Shown here piece by piece: positions 43,071 through 51,730 of a stretch of DNA of 64,000 nucleotides. A program made the translations under genes and the position numbers. The notes below the pieces were generated by a model. That model was not told the origin of the DNA and searched no databases. It saw only the letters and a list, made by a program, of their open reading frames with translations. How positions within the stretch are numbered: the stretch's first letter is position 1; every line of letters starts with the position of its first letter. The DNA comes from Pseudomonas sp. LBUM920 (lineage in GTDB: Bacteria; Pseudomonadota; Gammaproteobacteria; Pseudomonadales; Pseudomonadaceae). The stretch lies in the NCBI RefSeq assembly GCF_003852315.1, contig NZ_CP027762.1, positions 5,065,501-5,129,500 on the forward strand, read 5' to 3'.

Positions 43071-43925
43071 ATGGCCTCTCATGAAGTGCTGCAGGCGTTT
43101 GTCCAGGCGGCCACCCAAGGCTCGTTTTCCGCCGCGGCGCGCAAGTTAGGCAAGAGCCAGTCCACCGTAAGCGCGGCGGTCGCGAGTCTGGAGATTGACC
43201 TGGACGTGGTGCTGTTTGATCGCAGCAGCCGCAAGCCAACGCTCACGCCCGCCGGCCATGTGTTATTGCAACGGGCCGAGCAGGTGTTGGAAGCCAGCAG
43301 CCGCCTGGAGCTGGCGGCGAGCCAGTTGGCAATGGGTTTGGAGCCGAAGTTGAGTATCGCCATGTCCGATACGTATCAGTCGGAGCGTTTCGAGCTCGCG
43401 CTTAAAGCGTTTGAACAACGCTACCCGGACCTGGAGCTGGAATGGCTGATCGCCGAATGCGAAGACCTGATCGCCCTGGTGCAAAGCGGCCGCGCGCAGA
43501 TTGCCTTGATCGAAGCCCAGGAGGTTTACCCGCCCGACCTGACCCGCGCGCCCGTGGCAGAGCGTACGGAAATCGCCGTGTTCGTGGCCCCCACTCATCC
43601 TTTGGCCAACGTGCAAAACCTTGACCCGCAGGCCTTGCAGCAACACCGCGAATTGCGTCTGGCCAGCATCATCAACCCCAACGAAACCCGCCCGACCGGC
43701 CGTGTGTGGTCGGCGCCGAGTTTTCTGATGCTGATGGAAATGGCCCAGCTCGGTTTCGGCTGGGCGGCGCTGCCGCGCTGGCTGGTGGAGCGATTTGGGA
43801 ATGCCGGGCTGGTGGAACTTGAGGTGCGCAGTTGGCCACGTTCGGTGGCGGTGGATGCGCTGTGGTCACGCCAGCACCCGCCGGGGCCGGCGGGGAGTTG
43901 GATGTTGGGGCAGATGTTGGAGTGA
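43071..43925 (+). CDS. LysR-family regulator of the PACE pump
   Basis: A 284-aa LysR protein. HTH: AFVQAATQGSFSAAARKLG then KSQSTVSAAVASLEIDLD. It is divergent from the PACE gene across 88 bp. It resembles the LysR at 55781 in both context and HTH (GSFSAAAR.LGK). Confidence 0.88.
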   Translation: MASHEVLQAFVQAATQGSFSAAARKLGKSQSTVSAAVASLEIDLDVVLFDRSSRKPTLTPAGHVLLQRAEQVLEASSRLELAASQLAMGLEPKLSIAMSDTYQSERFELALKAFEQRYPDLELEWLIAECEDLIALVQSGRAQIALIEAQEVYPPDLTRAPVAERTEIAVFVAPTHPLANVQNLDPQALQQHRELRLASIINPNETRPTGRVWSAPSFLMLMEMAQLGFGWAALPRWLVERFGNAGLVELEVRSWPRSVAVDALWSRQHPPGPAGSWMLGQMLE

Positions 43926-43952
43926 TTAATTGCAGGCGATAGAGATCCAAAT

Positions 43953-44039
43953 GTGGGAGCGGGCTTGCTCGCGAAGGCGGTGGGTCAGTAAAAAATGCGC
44001 TGACTGGCACACCGCTTTCGCGAGCAAGCCCGCTCCCAC
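43953..44039. repeat. REPIN (inverted REP pair)
   Basis: An 87-bp pair of GTGGGAGCGGGCTTGC cores between two convergent LysR genes. Confidence 0.93.
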
Positions 44040-44069
44040 ATTGGAACTGCTTCGAACAGGAGATTTGTG

Positions 44070-44912
44070 TCACGCCGCAGAGAGCTGTGGCGGCCGATTG
44101 TTCTGGAAATATTCATGCAAGGCGCGCAATGCAGGCAGCTCCAACGCCTGCGCGGCAAAGCACAACCCCACGCGCCGCGTCGGTGCCGGCAGGTGCCATT
44201 CGCGAATCACCACCCCGGCCCGCTCGGCGGCCATCGACTGCGGCAACATCGCCACGCCCACACCCGCCGCGACCATGTGCAGTGCCTGGGTCAACGAACC
44301 GGCATGCCCGGCCACTGCATGCGGCGAACGGCCGTACAGCGCCATCAAGCGTTGGTGCGAATCGTGTTGTGGGCAGGTGATCCAGTCTTCAATCGGCGCC
44401 CAGGCCTGTGCTTTACCGGCGTGTGCCATCGGGTGTGCCTCGGGCAATGCCATCACGTAGGACTCCTCCCAAAGCGGCAGGAACAGCTCGTCCTCGCAGC
44501 ACATTTCCTCCACGGCCAAGCGCCCGTCGCCTTCGCAACCTTCCTGCAAGGTCAGCAGCAAACCCGGCAGGCCGTGGTGCGCCATACGCAGGAAAGTCTC
44601 GATCTGGCTGTCGGCAATATCGCACTCCACGCCCAGCTCCAGGGCGATGCGGTTTTCGCGCCCGCGAAACAAACCGCTCAAGGCGTCCGCTTCAGCGACC
44701 ATGCGCCGCGCCTGCGGGTACAGCACCCGGGCCTCGGCACTGACTTCTACACCCCGCGGTTGGCGCACAAATAACGCCACACCGAGTTCGTCTTCCAGCT
44801 GCTTGATGGTCACCGACAGCGTCGGTTGGCTGATAAACAAACGCTGGGCGGCCGCGGTGATGTTGCGTTCTTCAAACACCGCGAGAAAGGCCCTGAGGTG
44901 ACGCACATCCAT
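44070..44912 (-). CDS. LysR-family regulator
   Basis: A 280-aa LysR protein. HTH: LRAFLAVFEERNITAAAQRL then SQPTLSVTIKQLEDELG. It is divergent from the SDR gene at 45024 across 111 bp and is its probable regulator. Confidence 0.88.
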   Translation of the reverse strand: MDVRHLRAFLAVFEERNITAAAQRLFISQPTLSVTIKQLEDELGVALFVRQPRGVEVSAEARVLYPQARRMVAEADALSGLFRGRENRIALELGVECDIADSQIETFLRMAHHGLPGLLLTLQEGCEGDGRLAVEEMCCEDELFLPLWEESYVMALPEAHPMAHAGKAQAWAPIEDWITCPQHDSHQRLMALYGRSPHAVAGHAGSLTQALHMVAAGVGVAMLPQSMAAERAGVVIREWHLPAPTRRVGLCFAAQALELPALRALHEYFQNNRPPQLSAA

Positions 44913-45023
44913 AGCTTTATCCGATGGCAGACAGAGGAATAAGGCATTTTTCAGCCTCGGCGGCGGTAAATATACTGCGCCGACCGTTCAGTTATCGATA
45001 TTTCTTATTCCAGGAGTGCATTC

Positions 45024-45749
45024 ATGAGCAAGCCACTGATCATCATCACCGGTGCCAGTTCCGGTATTGGCGAAGCCACCGCCCGCCTGTTGTCGGCCGC
45101 CGGCCACCCACTGCTGTTGCTGGCGCGGCGCATAGAGCGCCTGAACGACCTGGCGCTGCCAAACACCTTGAACCGCGGCGTCGACATCACCGACCGCGCC
45201 GCGCTGGTTGCCGCCGTTAAAGAAGCCGAGGCGCAATTCGGCCCGGCCGACGCGCTGATCAACAACGCCGGGGTCATGCTGCTGGGCGCCGTCAGCGAGC
45301 AAGACCCGCAGCAATGGGAGCAGATGCTCGACGTCAACGTGAAAGGCTTGCTCAACGGTATCCATGCGGTGGCCGGCAGCATGGTCGCGCGCAAGGGCGG
45401 CACGATCATCAACGTCAGCTCGGTGGCCGGGCGCAAGACCTTCCCGAACCATGTCGCGTATGTCGGCACCAAGTTCGCGGTGCATGGGATTTCGGAAAAC
45501 CTGCGCGAGGAATTGTCGCCAAGCAACGTGCGGGTAATCACCATTGCGCCGGGTGCGGTGGAAACTGAACTGCTCAGCCACACCACTGATGAGGCGATCA
45601 AGACCGGCTACCAAGCCTGGAAACAGGACATGGGCGGCACCGTGTTGAGCGCCGATGATGTGGCTTCGGCGATTGCCTACGCCTACCAGCAGCCGCAGCA
45701 TGTGTGCATTCGTGAGATTGTGTTGGCGGCTACTCGTCAGCAGCCTTAA
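45024..45749 (+). CDS. SDR-family oxidoreductase
   Basis: A 241-aa classical SDR: cofactor motif TGASSGIG (residues 9-16), NNAG near 82, catalytic Ser in NVSSVAG and YVGTK. It resembles the YdfG/NADP-dependent serine-dehydrogenase group. CCAGGAG lies 7 nt before the ATG. The substrate is unknown. Confidence 0.9.
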   Translation: MSKPLIIITGASSGIGEATARLLSAAGHPLLLLARRIERLNDLALPNTLNRGVDITDRAALVAAVKEAEAQFGPADALINNAGVMLLGAVSEQDPQQWEQMLDVNVKGLLNGIHAVAGSMVARKGGTIINVSSVAGRKTFPNHVAYVGTKFAVHGISENLREELSPSNVRVITIAPGAVETELLSHTTDEAIKTGYQAWKQDMGGTVLSADDVASAIAYAYQQPQHVCIREIVLAATRQQP

Positions 45750-45779
45750 CCGAAAAAACTGCAAACACCCCTGTTGAAT

Positions 45780-45867
45780 GTGGGCGCAGGCTTGCCGGCG
45801 ATGTCGGTATATCAGGCTGTCAATCTGTTGGCTGATACACCGCTATCGCAGACTTGCCAGCGCCCAC
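45780..45867. repeat. Divergent REPIN
   Basis: GTGGGCGCAGGCTTGCCGGCGATG pairs with the complement near 45845-45867; the cores differ from the standard family (GGGCGC instead of GGGAGC). It separates the SDR gene and the sigma-factor operon. Confidence 0.75.
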
Positions 45868-45878
45868 AGTGTTGATCC

Positions 45879-47102
45879 TTACCGTCTGATGGTTTTGAGT
45901 TCGGCCAGGCGCCGCTCTAAAAAGCGCTTTTCTGGGGTTTGCTGAGTCAGTGACAGGGCTTTTTCGTACGAAGCACAGGCTTGCTCGGTACGCCCCAACT
46001 GCCGACAAAACTCCCCGCGCGCCGAATGTGCCCAGTGGTAATCCAGCAACTCGCCTCGCGCAAAAATCGCTTCCACTGCCTGCAGGCCTGCCCACGGTCC
46101 ATCGCGCATGGCCAGCGCCACCGCGCGGTTCAACTCGATCACCGGCGACGGCACAGCCCTGAGCAACACGTCGTAGAGCCCGACAATCTGCGGCCAGTCC
46201 GTTGCCCCCGCGCTCGACGCTTCGGCGTGCACCGCCGCAATGGCGGCTTGCAGGCAATACGGGCCAAAACGCCGTGTGCTCAACGCCTGCTCCACCAGCG
46301 CGCAGCCTTCAGCAATCAAGGACGCGTCCCACAACCCACGGTCCTGTTCATCCAGCAACACCAGCTCGCCGTCGGCCGAGGTGCGCGCCGCTCGGCGTGA
46401 CTCGTGCAATAGCATCAGCGCCAGCAGGCCGATGACTTCCGGCTCTGGCAGCAGTTCCACCAGCAGGCGTCCCAGCCGAATGGCTTCGCGGGTCAGGTCC
46501 TCCCGCGTAAGGTTCGCGCCCATGGACGCCGAATAGCCCTCGTTGAACACCAGGTAAACCACGCGTAACACGCTGTCCAGGCGCTCGGGCAATTCGTCGC
46601 GGGACGGCACCTGATAGGGAATCCCTGCTTCGCGAATCTTGGCCTTGGCGCGCACGATGCGCTGGGCGATGGTGGTGGGCGTGGCGAGAAAGGCGCGGGC
46701 GATTTCTTCGGTGGTGAGGGCGCAGATCTCACGCAAGGTCAGCGCCGCCTGGGCGTCAGGCGCCAGCGCCGGGTGGCAGCAGGTGAACATCAGGCGCAGG
46801 CGGTCGTCTTCCACGTCGTCCTCATTCCACTCGGCCGCCTCCAGCGCGTCGGCCTGCTCCTGCAACAAGGGGGTAAAACGGGCCTGGCGGCGCAGGCGGT
46901 CGATGGCTTTGAAACGACCGGTCGAGACCAGCCAGGCGCGTGGATTGCTCGGCACACCGTCGCGCTGCCAGCGCTCGACCGCGACGAAGAACGCCTCGTG
47001 CAGGGCTTCTTCGGCGAGGTCGAAATCACCGAGCAAACGGATCAGCGTGGCGAGCACGCGGCGTGACTCGCTGCGGTAGATCGCCTCGAGTTCAGGCGTC
47101 AA
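45879..47102 (-). CDS. ECF-family sigma factor (ECF42-like)
   Basis: A 407-aa extracytoplasmic-function sigma factor with a long C-terminal extension. Region 2 lies near residues 10-80 (RVLATLIRLLGDFDLAEEAL, ERWQRDGVP..PRAWL) and region 4 near 110-170 (REICALTTEEIARAFLATP). The last ~230 residues are helical, TPR-like. Length and neighbours (YciI/DGPF protein) fit the ECF42 group, which lacks an anti-sigma factor. It is the last gene of a four-gene operon and overlaps the SRPBCC gene by 4 bp. Confidence 0.9.
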   Translation of the reverse strand: MTPELEAIYRSESRRVLATLIRLLGDFDLAEEALHEAFFVAVERWQRDGVPSNPRAWLVSTGRFKAIDRLRRQARFTPLLQEQADALEAAEWNEDDVEDDRLRLMFTCCHPALAPDAQAALTLREICALTTEEIARAFLATPTTIAQRIVRAKAKIREAGIPYQVPSRDELPERLDSVLRVVYLVFNEGYSASMGANLTREDLTREAIRLGRLLVELLPEPEVIGLLALMLLHESRRAARTSADGELVLLDEQDRGLWDASLIAEGCALVEQALSTRRFGPYCLQAAIAAVHAEASSAGATDWPQIVGLYDVLLRAVPSPVIELNRAVALAMRDGPWAGLQAVEAIFARGELLDYHWAHSARGEFCRQLGRTEQACASYEKALSLTQQTPEKRFLERRLAELKTIRR

Positions 47103-47575
47103 TCGGGCATGCCCTGGGTCACCAGCGTCACCAGGCGATCGAGGCTCTGGCCCCAGCCGTCATGAAACCCCATGGCTTCGTGCGCCTGTTTATCGGCTTC
47201 GCTCCAGTGCATCGCGCGAGCGGTGTACAGCGTCTTGCCTTCGACCTCTTCGAAGGTCACTTCGGCGGTCATGAACGGCTTGCCCGACGGCACCCAGCCT
47301 GGCGCGTAAGCATCGGTAAACACCAGCCGGCTCGGCGCCTGGATCTCCAGGAACACGCCTTGGGTCGGGTACTCGGCGCCATCCGGTGCGCGCATCAGGG
47401 TACGAAACAGGCCACCGACCCACAGGTTCATTTCGCACTCGGGCGTGGTCATGCCGTGGGGTCCCCACCATTGTTGCAACAAGGCAGGTTCGGTCCAGGC
47501 GCGAAACACACGGTTACGCGGGGCGTCGATCAAGCGGCTGATGGACAGTTCAAATTCGGCAATTGGCGTTGTCAT
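47099..47575 (-). CDS. SRPBCC (AHSA1-type) domain protein
   Basis: A 158-aa START-like protein: ISRLIDAPRNRVFRAWTEPA and LLQQWWGPHGMTTPECEMNL are the AHSA1 signature; GWGQSLDRLVTLV closes the fold. No catalytic role is known. It is operonic with the sigma factor. Confidence 0.9.
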   Translation of the reverse strand: MTTPIAEFELSISRLIDAPRNRVFRAWTEPALLQQWWGPHGMTTPECEMNLWVGGLFRTLMRAPDGAEYPTQGVFLEIQAPSRLVFTDAYAPGWVPSGKPFMTAEVTFEEVEGKTLYTARAMHWSEADKQAHEAMGFHDGWGQSLDRLVTLVTQGMPD

Positions 47576-47602
47576 GGGATAAACCTCTTGTGCTTGTTGT
47601 TT

Positions 47603-47947
47603 TCAGAGATTCAATTCACGCACGGGGCGTACTTCCACACTGCCGACCCTGGCTGCCGGTATGCCACCGGCCACCTGGATCGCTTCGTTCAAGTCCTTGG
47701 CCTCGATCAGGTAAAACCCGGCAAGCTGCTCCTTGGTTTCGGCAAACGGCCCGTCGGTGATCGACAACTTGCCATGGCGCATGCGCACGGTGGTGGCGGT
47801 GCTCACTGACTCCAGTGGCTCGGCGGCGAGCATGCGCCCACTGGCCTGGATTGCCTCGGCGTAGGCAAAACACTCGGGGTCCGCAGGGCTGTCCGGCGAG
47901 GTGTGCAACACCTGCTCGTCGCTGTAGATCAGGCAGAGGTACTTCAT
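47603..47947 (-). CDS. YciI / DGPF-domain protein
   Basis: A 114-aa YCII-like protein. The conserved end of the fold carries TDGPFAETKEQLAGFYLIEA, the DGPF signature. DGPF genes are the typical targets and companions of ECF42 sigma factors. The start MKYLCLIYSDE is standard for the family. Confidence 0.92.
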   Translation of the reverse strand: MKYLCLIYSDEQVLHTSPDSPADPECFAYAEAIQASGRMLAAEPLESVSTATTVRMRHGKLSITDGPFAETKEQLAGFYLIEAKDLNEAIQVAGGIPAARVGSVEVRPVRELNL

Positions 47948-47989
47948 GGGCGTCTCCGTTTTCGGACTACTGACTATAGTTGGTGGCGG

Positions 47990-48409
47990 TCAGGGTTTCA
48001 GGTCGAACAATGCGCTGCCGCTGCCCATGTCGAAGGGCGCCGACCAATGCTCATGCACCACGCGCCATTGACCCTCGATGCGCTGGTAACCGGCGGTCAC
48101 CCGCATCCAGCACGCCTTTACCACGCCATCGGGCCCGGCGCCGCCGCAATGGGCCAGCCAATGGGCAAACGCACTCTCTGGGGCCTCGACGATATGCAGC
48201 TCATGAAACTCGAAAATACCGGGGCCGGGGCAATGCTTCATGCAGTCTTCCCAATGCGTGCGGTAGGCCGCCCTGCCCTTGAATTGCAACGCGGTGACGG
48301 CGTCGAACGCGACGATATCGTCGGCGTAAAAGCTGACAATTTTATCGATATCACGGGCCAGCACGGCCTGCTGCCATTCATCGATCAGACGGGTGATTGC
48401 AGTGCTCAT
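47990..48409 (-). CDS. SnoaL-like / NTF2-fold protein
   Basis: A 139-aa protein with an NTF2-like fold of the YybH/DUF4440 type: DEWQQAVLARDIDKIVSFYA, DDIVAFD and WRVVHEHWSAPFD are typical. It is the first gene of the sigma-factor operon, 42 bp before the YciI gene. Ligand or reaction unknown. Confidence 0.88.
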   Translation of the reverse strand: MSTAITRLIDEWQQAVLARDIDKIVSFYADDIVAFDAVTALQFKGRAAYRTHWEDCMKHCPGPGIFEFHELHIVEAPESAFAHWLAHCGGAGPDGVVKACWMRVTAGYQRIEGQWRVVHEHWSAPFDMGSGSALFDLKP

Positions 48410-48556
48410 GGCGATACTCCTGAGGGTGGAAAATCACGAGGGACACCCTTAGTCGAACGCGCTTTGGGTAAATCGACAACGCGCTGAAAAATAATTTCGC
48501 CACGCGCAAACCCGCTAGAATCCACGCCTCTTTGTAGGATTTGGTATGCGCCCTCG

Positions 48557-49045
48557 ATGGAAACTCGCCTCGTGCCCTATGAGACGCTGAGCCTTGTGCA
48601 AAAACAGCAACTCGACACCCTGCAAGTGCATCCCGAGCAACTGGCGTATTCAGGCGATATCTACTGCGCGCTGAACAGCCTGTTGGTCAATCCCAACCCC
48701 AACGCCATCAAAGGCTTCGCCCTGCTCGCCGATGACGTTCCCGTCGCTTTCCTGCTGCTTAAACGCCCGCCCTGCCTGCCTCATTGGGCCGATGAACACA
48801 GCGCCACACTGCATGCGTTGCAGGTTGATCGGCATCAGCAGGGGCGTGGGTTCGGCAAAGCCTGTTTGCAGGCGCTGCCGGCGGCGGCCCTGCAAGCGTG
48901 GCCGCAGATCAAAGCGTTGGAGTTGTCGGTGGACGCGCAGAATGTGGCGGCGATGGGCCTGTATCTGGCGGCGGGCTGGGTCGACAGCGGCGAGGCGTAC
49001 AAGGGCCGGATTGGCCACGAGCGCCGGCTGGCGTTAGTGTTTTGA
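48557..49045 (+). CDS. GNAT-family N-acetyltransferase
   Basis: A 162-aa GNAT protein. The acetyl-CoA site (motif A) reads LQVDRHQQGRGFGKACLQAL and motif B is NVAAMGLYLAAGWVDSGE. The substrate is unknown. It is divergent from the sigma operon and followed closely by a PPOX gene. Confidence 0.9.
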   Translation: METRLVPYETLSLVQKQQLDTLQVHPEQLAYSGDIYCALNSLLVNPNPNAIKGFALLADDVPVAFLLLKRPPCLPHWADEHSATLHALQVDRHQQGRGFGKACLQALPAAALQAWPQIKALELSVDAQNVAAMGLYLAAGWVDSGEAYKGRIGHERRLALVF

Positions 49046-49066
49046 AACGATAAGGAGGTGGTGAAC

Positions 49067-49672
49067 ATGCTGACAACCCTGGAACAACTCGAAACCCTCT
49101 ACGGCCTCCCCCACGAGCGGGCAGTGCGCAAGGAGATCCCGTTTCTCAACGAGGATTACCAGGCCATGGTGCGGGCGTCGCCGCTGGTGGTGGTCAGTTC
49201 ATCCGGGCCGGAGGGCATCGATGGCTCGCCGCGCGGCGATGTGCCGGGGTTTGTGCGGATTGTGGATGAGCGCACCCTGGCGATCCCGGATCGGCCGGGC
49301 AATAACCGCCTCGATACCCTGCGCAACCTGGTGCAGGACCCCCGCATCGCATTGCTGTTCATCATCCCGGGCATTGGCGAGACCTTGCGCGTGAATGGCC
49401 GAGCGCAAATTTGCATCGAGCCCGAGTTGCTGGAGAGTTTTGCGGTGAATGGCAAGCCTGCGCGCTCGGTGATTCTGGTGCAGGTGCAAGCCGCGTATTT
49501 CCATTGCTCAAAAGCGTTTGTGCGCTCGGACTGCTGGAACCCCGAGAAGCACCTGGACCGTTCGGCATTACCGTCGGCCGGGGCGTTTCACAAGCGGCTC
49601 AATGATGGGCAGTTTGACGCCGAGGCGTATGACCGGGAGATGCCGGAGCGGGTCAAGGCCACGCTGTATTGA
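49067..49672 (+). CDS. Pyridoxamine 5'-phosphate oxidase-family protein
   Basis: A 201-aa flavin-binding split-barrel (PPOX/MSMEG-1061-like) protein: DGSPRGDVPGFVRIVDERTL, ipDRPGNNRLDTLRNLVQDPR and ALLFIIPGIGETLRVNGRA are characteristic. A perfect AAGGAGG lies 8 nt before the ATG at 49067, which settles the start; two GTG codons upstream are part of that site. It sits 21 bp after the GNAT gene, so the two form an operon. Possibly binds FMN; reaction unknown. Confidence 0.9.
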   Translation: MLTTLEQLETLYGLPHERAVRKEIPFLNEDYQAMVRASPLVVVSSSGPEGIDGSPRGDVPGFVRIVDERTLAIPDRPGNNRLDTLRNLVQDPRIALLFIIPGIGETLRVNGRAQICIEPELLESFAVNGKPARSVILVQVQAAYFHCSKAFVRSDCWNPEKHLDRSALPSAGAFHKRLNDGQFDAEAYDREMPERVKATLY

Positions 49673-49710
49673 AGGATCTGTGGGGCCGGAGCGCCGGCCC
49701 CTGTGATTCA

Positions 49711-50193
49711 TCAGGCTTTCTTTTCGACCGGCATCCAGATCTCGACGGAACCCGTGCCTTTGCGTGCATCAAAATCCGCGCTGTAGCGCTCGAAATCCGC
49801 CCCGGCCACTTTGTAGCCCGAGTGTGGCAACCACTCGAACATGATGCGCTCGTAGGTCTGCTCAAGCGCTTGCACCGGGCCGTGGTGCGCAAATACTGCG
49901 TAATGACGGGCAGGCAATTCAACCGACTGGAAATTGCTGGGTACATCGCTTTTGGCCGGCACTTCAACGCCGGCCAGATAGTCGAACTCGCCTTGCTTGG
50001 CGTTGTAGCACACGCCGTATGTCTGGCGGTCAACGCGCTTGCTGATGTCTTTGATGTTGTTGTCGAGCACTTCCCACAACTTGGGAATGTCCCCCACGGT
50101 GGCTTTGTCGTAATGGCCCTTGAGCCCGGCAATCACCAGGGCTTTGCCCTCTTCCAGGCGTGGCTGCAACGGTAATTTTGTCTGCTGATCCAT
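49711..50193 (-). CDS. GyrI-like / AraC effector-binding-domain protein
   Basis: A 160-aa stand-alone effector-binding domain: GEFDYLAGVEVPA, PARHYAVFAHHGPVQALEQTYERI and EIWMPVEKK are the GyrI/Rob C-domain pattern. I use the ATG at 50193 with AAGGAGA 10 nt upstream. There is no DNA-binding domain. It may bind hydrophobic drugs, as related proteins do. Confidence 0.88.
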   Translation of the reverse strand: MDQQTKLPLQPRLEEGKALVIAGLKGHYDKATVGDIPKLWEVLDNNIKDISKRVDRQTYGVCYNAKQGEFDYLAGVEVPAKSDVPSNFQSVELPARHYAVFAHHGPVQALEQTYERIMFEWLPHSGYKVAGADFERYSADFDARKGTGSVEIWMPVEKKA

Positions 50194-50390
50194 CTGAACA
50201 GTCTCCTTCTTGTGAGGGCACAAACCCGCATCGAGTATAGGGGCTTATTGACGCCTCACCCCAATCAGAAATTTTTCCTGCGCCATCTGGACAACTGGCC
50301 ATCATCGACCGTATTGTCTGCCCCGCAGGCCACCGCAGTGGCCGACGTCGCTCGGACGGTTCCGGGCGCTTACGTACTCTTGAGGCAACA

Positions 50391-51608
50391 ATGGCAGACC
50401 AAGGTTCGCCGCGCCGCTTTGCGCGCATAGATCGACTCCCCCCTTACGTTTTCAATATCACTGCCGAGCTGAAGATGGCTGCGCGTCGGCGCGGCGAAGA
50501 CATCATCGACTTGAGCATGGGTAACCCTGACGGCGCCACGCCTGCACACATCGTGGAAAAAATGGTCACCGTCGCCCAGCGTGAAGACACCCACGGCTAC
50601 TCCACCTCCAAAGGCATTCCGCGTCTGCGCCGGGCGATCTCGCGCTGGTACAAGGACCGCTATGAAGTGGACATCGACCCGGAAACGGAAGCCATCGTCA
50701 CCATCGGCTCCAAAGAAGGCCTGGCGCACTTGATGCTCGCCACCCTCGACCAGGGCGACACCGTGCTGGTGCCCAACCCGAGCTACCCGATTCACATCTA
50801 CGGTGCCGTGATTGCCGGTGCCCAGGTGCGCTCGGTGCCGCTGATTCCGGGGGTGGATTTTTTCGCTGAACTGGAACGCGCCATTCGTGGCTCGATCCCC
50901 AAGCCGAAGATGATGATCCTCGGCTTCCCGTCCAACCCCACCGCGCAGTGCGTGGAGCTGGACTTCTTCGAACGGGTGATCGCCCTGGCCAAGCAGTACG
51001 ACGTACTGGTGGTGCACGACCTGGCCTACGCCGACATCGTCTACGACGGCTGGAAAGCCCCGTCGATCATGCAGGTGCCGGGCGCCAAGGACATTGCGGT
51101 GGAGTTTTTCACCCTGTCCAAGAGCTACAACATGGCCGGCTGGCGCATCGGCTTCATGGTCGGCAACCCGGAGCTGGTCAACGCGCTGGCGCGCATCAAG
51201 AGCTACCACGACTACGGCACCTTCACCCCGCTGCAGGTGGCAGCGATTGCGGCGCTCGAAGGCGATCAGCAGTGCGTCAAAGACATCGCCGAGCAATACC
51301 GCCAGCGCCGCAATGTGCTGGTCAAGGGCCTGCATGAACTGGGCTGGATGGTTGAGAACCCGAAGGCGTCGATGTACGTCTGGGCCAAGATTCCCGACGC
51401 GTATGCCGCCATGGGCTCGCTGGAATTTGCCAAGAAACTGCTGCTGGAAGCCAAGGTGTGTGTGTCGCCGGGCATCGGCTTTGGTGAGTATGGGGACGAT
51501 CATGTGCGCTTTGCGCTGATCGAAAACCAGGACCGCATTCGCCAGGCGGTGCGCGGGATTCGCGGGATGTTCCGCGCGGATGGGTTGGTAGCCAAAACCG
51601 GGTCATAA
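50391..51608 (+). CDS. alaC: Alanine aminotransferase AlaC
   Basis: A 405-aa class I/II PLP-dependent aminotransferase. YVFNITAELKMAARRRGEDI and DLSMGNPDG are AlaC-like; the PLP lysine lies in FFTLSKSYNMAGWRIGF. It makes alanine from pyruvate and glutamate. GAGG lies 9 nt before the ATG. Confidence 0.88.
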   Translation: MADQGSPRRFARIDRLPPYVFNITAELKMAARRRGEDIIDLSMGNPDGATPAHIVEKMVTVAQREDTHGYSTSKGIPRLRRAISRWYKDRYEVDIDPETEAIVTIGSKEGLAHLMLATLDQGDTVLVPNPSYPIHIYGAVIAGAQVRSVPLIPGVDFFAELERAIRGSIPKPKMMILGFPSNPTAQCVELDFFERVIALAKQYDVLVVHDLAYADIVYDGWKAPSIMQVPGAKDIAVEFFTLSKSYNMAGWRIGFMVGNPELVNALARIKSYHDYGTFTPLQVAAIAALEGDQQCVKDIAEQYRQRRNVLVKGLHELGWMVENPKASMYVWAKIPDAYAAMGSLEFAKKLLLEAKVCVSPGIGFGEYGDDHVRFALIENQDRIRQAVRGIRGMFRADGLVAKTGS

Positions 51609-51621
51609 CTTGGTCAACACT

Positions 51622-51709
51622 GTGGGAGGGGGCTTGCCCCCGATAGCGGAGTGTCAGTCACTGCATCGGGTGACTGGTCCACTGCCATCGGGGGCAAGCC
51701 CCCTCCCAC
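51622..51709. repeat. REPIN, GGGGCTTGCCCCCG subtype
   Basis: An 88-bp inverted pair with cores GTGGGAGGGGGCTTGCCCCC and its complement, a distinct subtype from the GCGGGCTTGCTCGC group. It lies between alaC and gntP, convergent genes. Confidence 0.93.
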
Positions 51710-51730
51710 ATTTGTTTTGCGGTGAACCTG

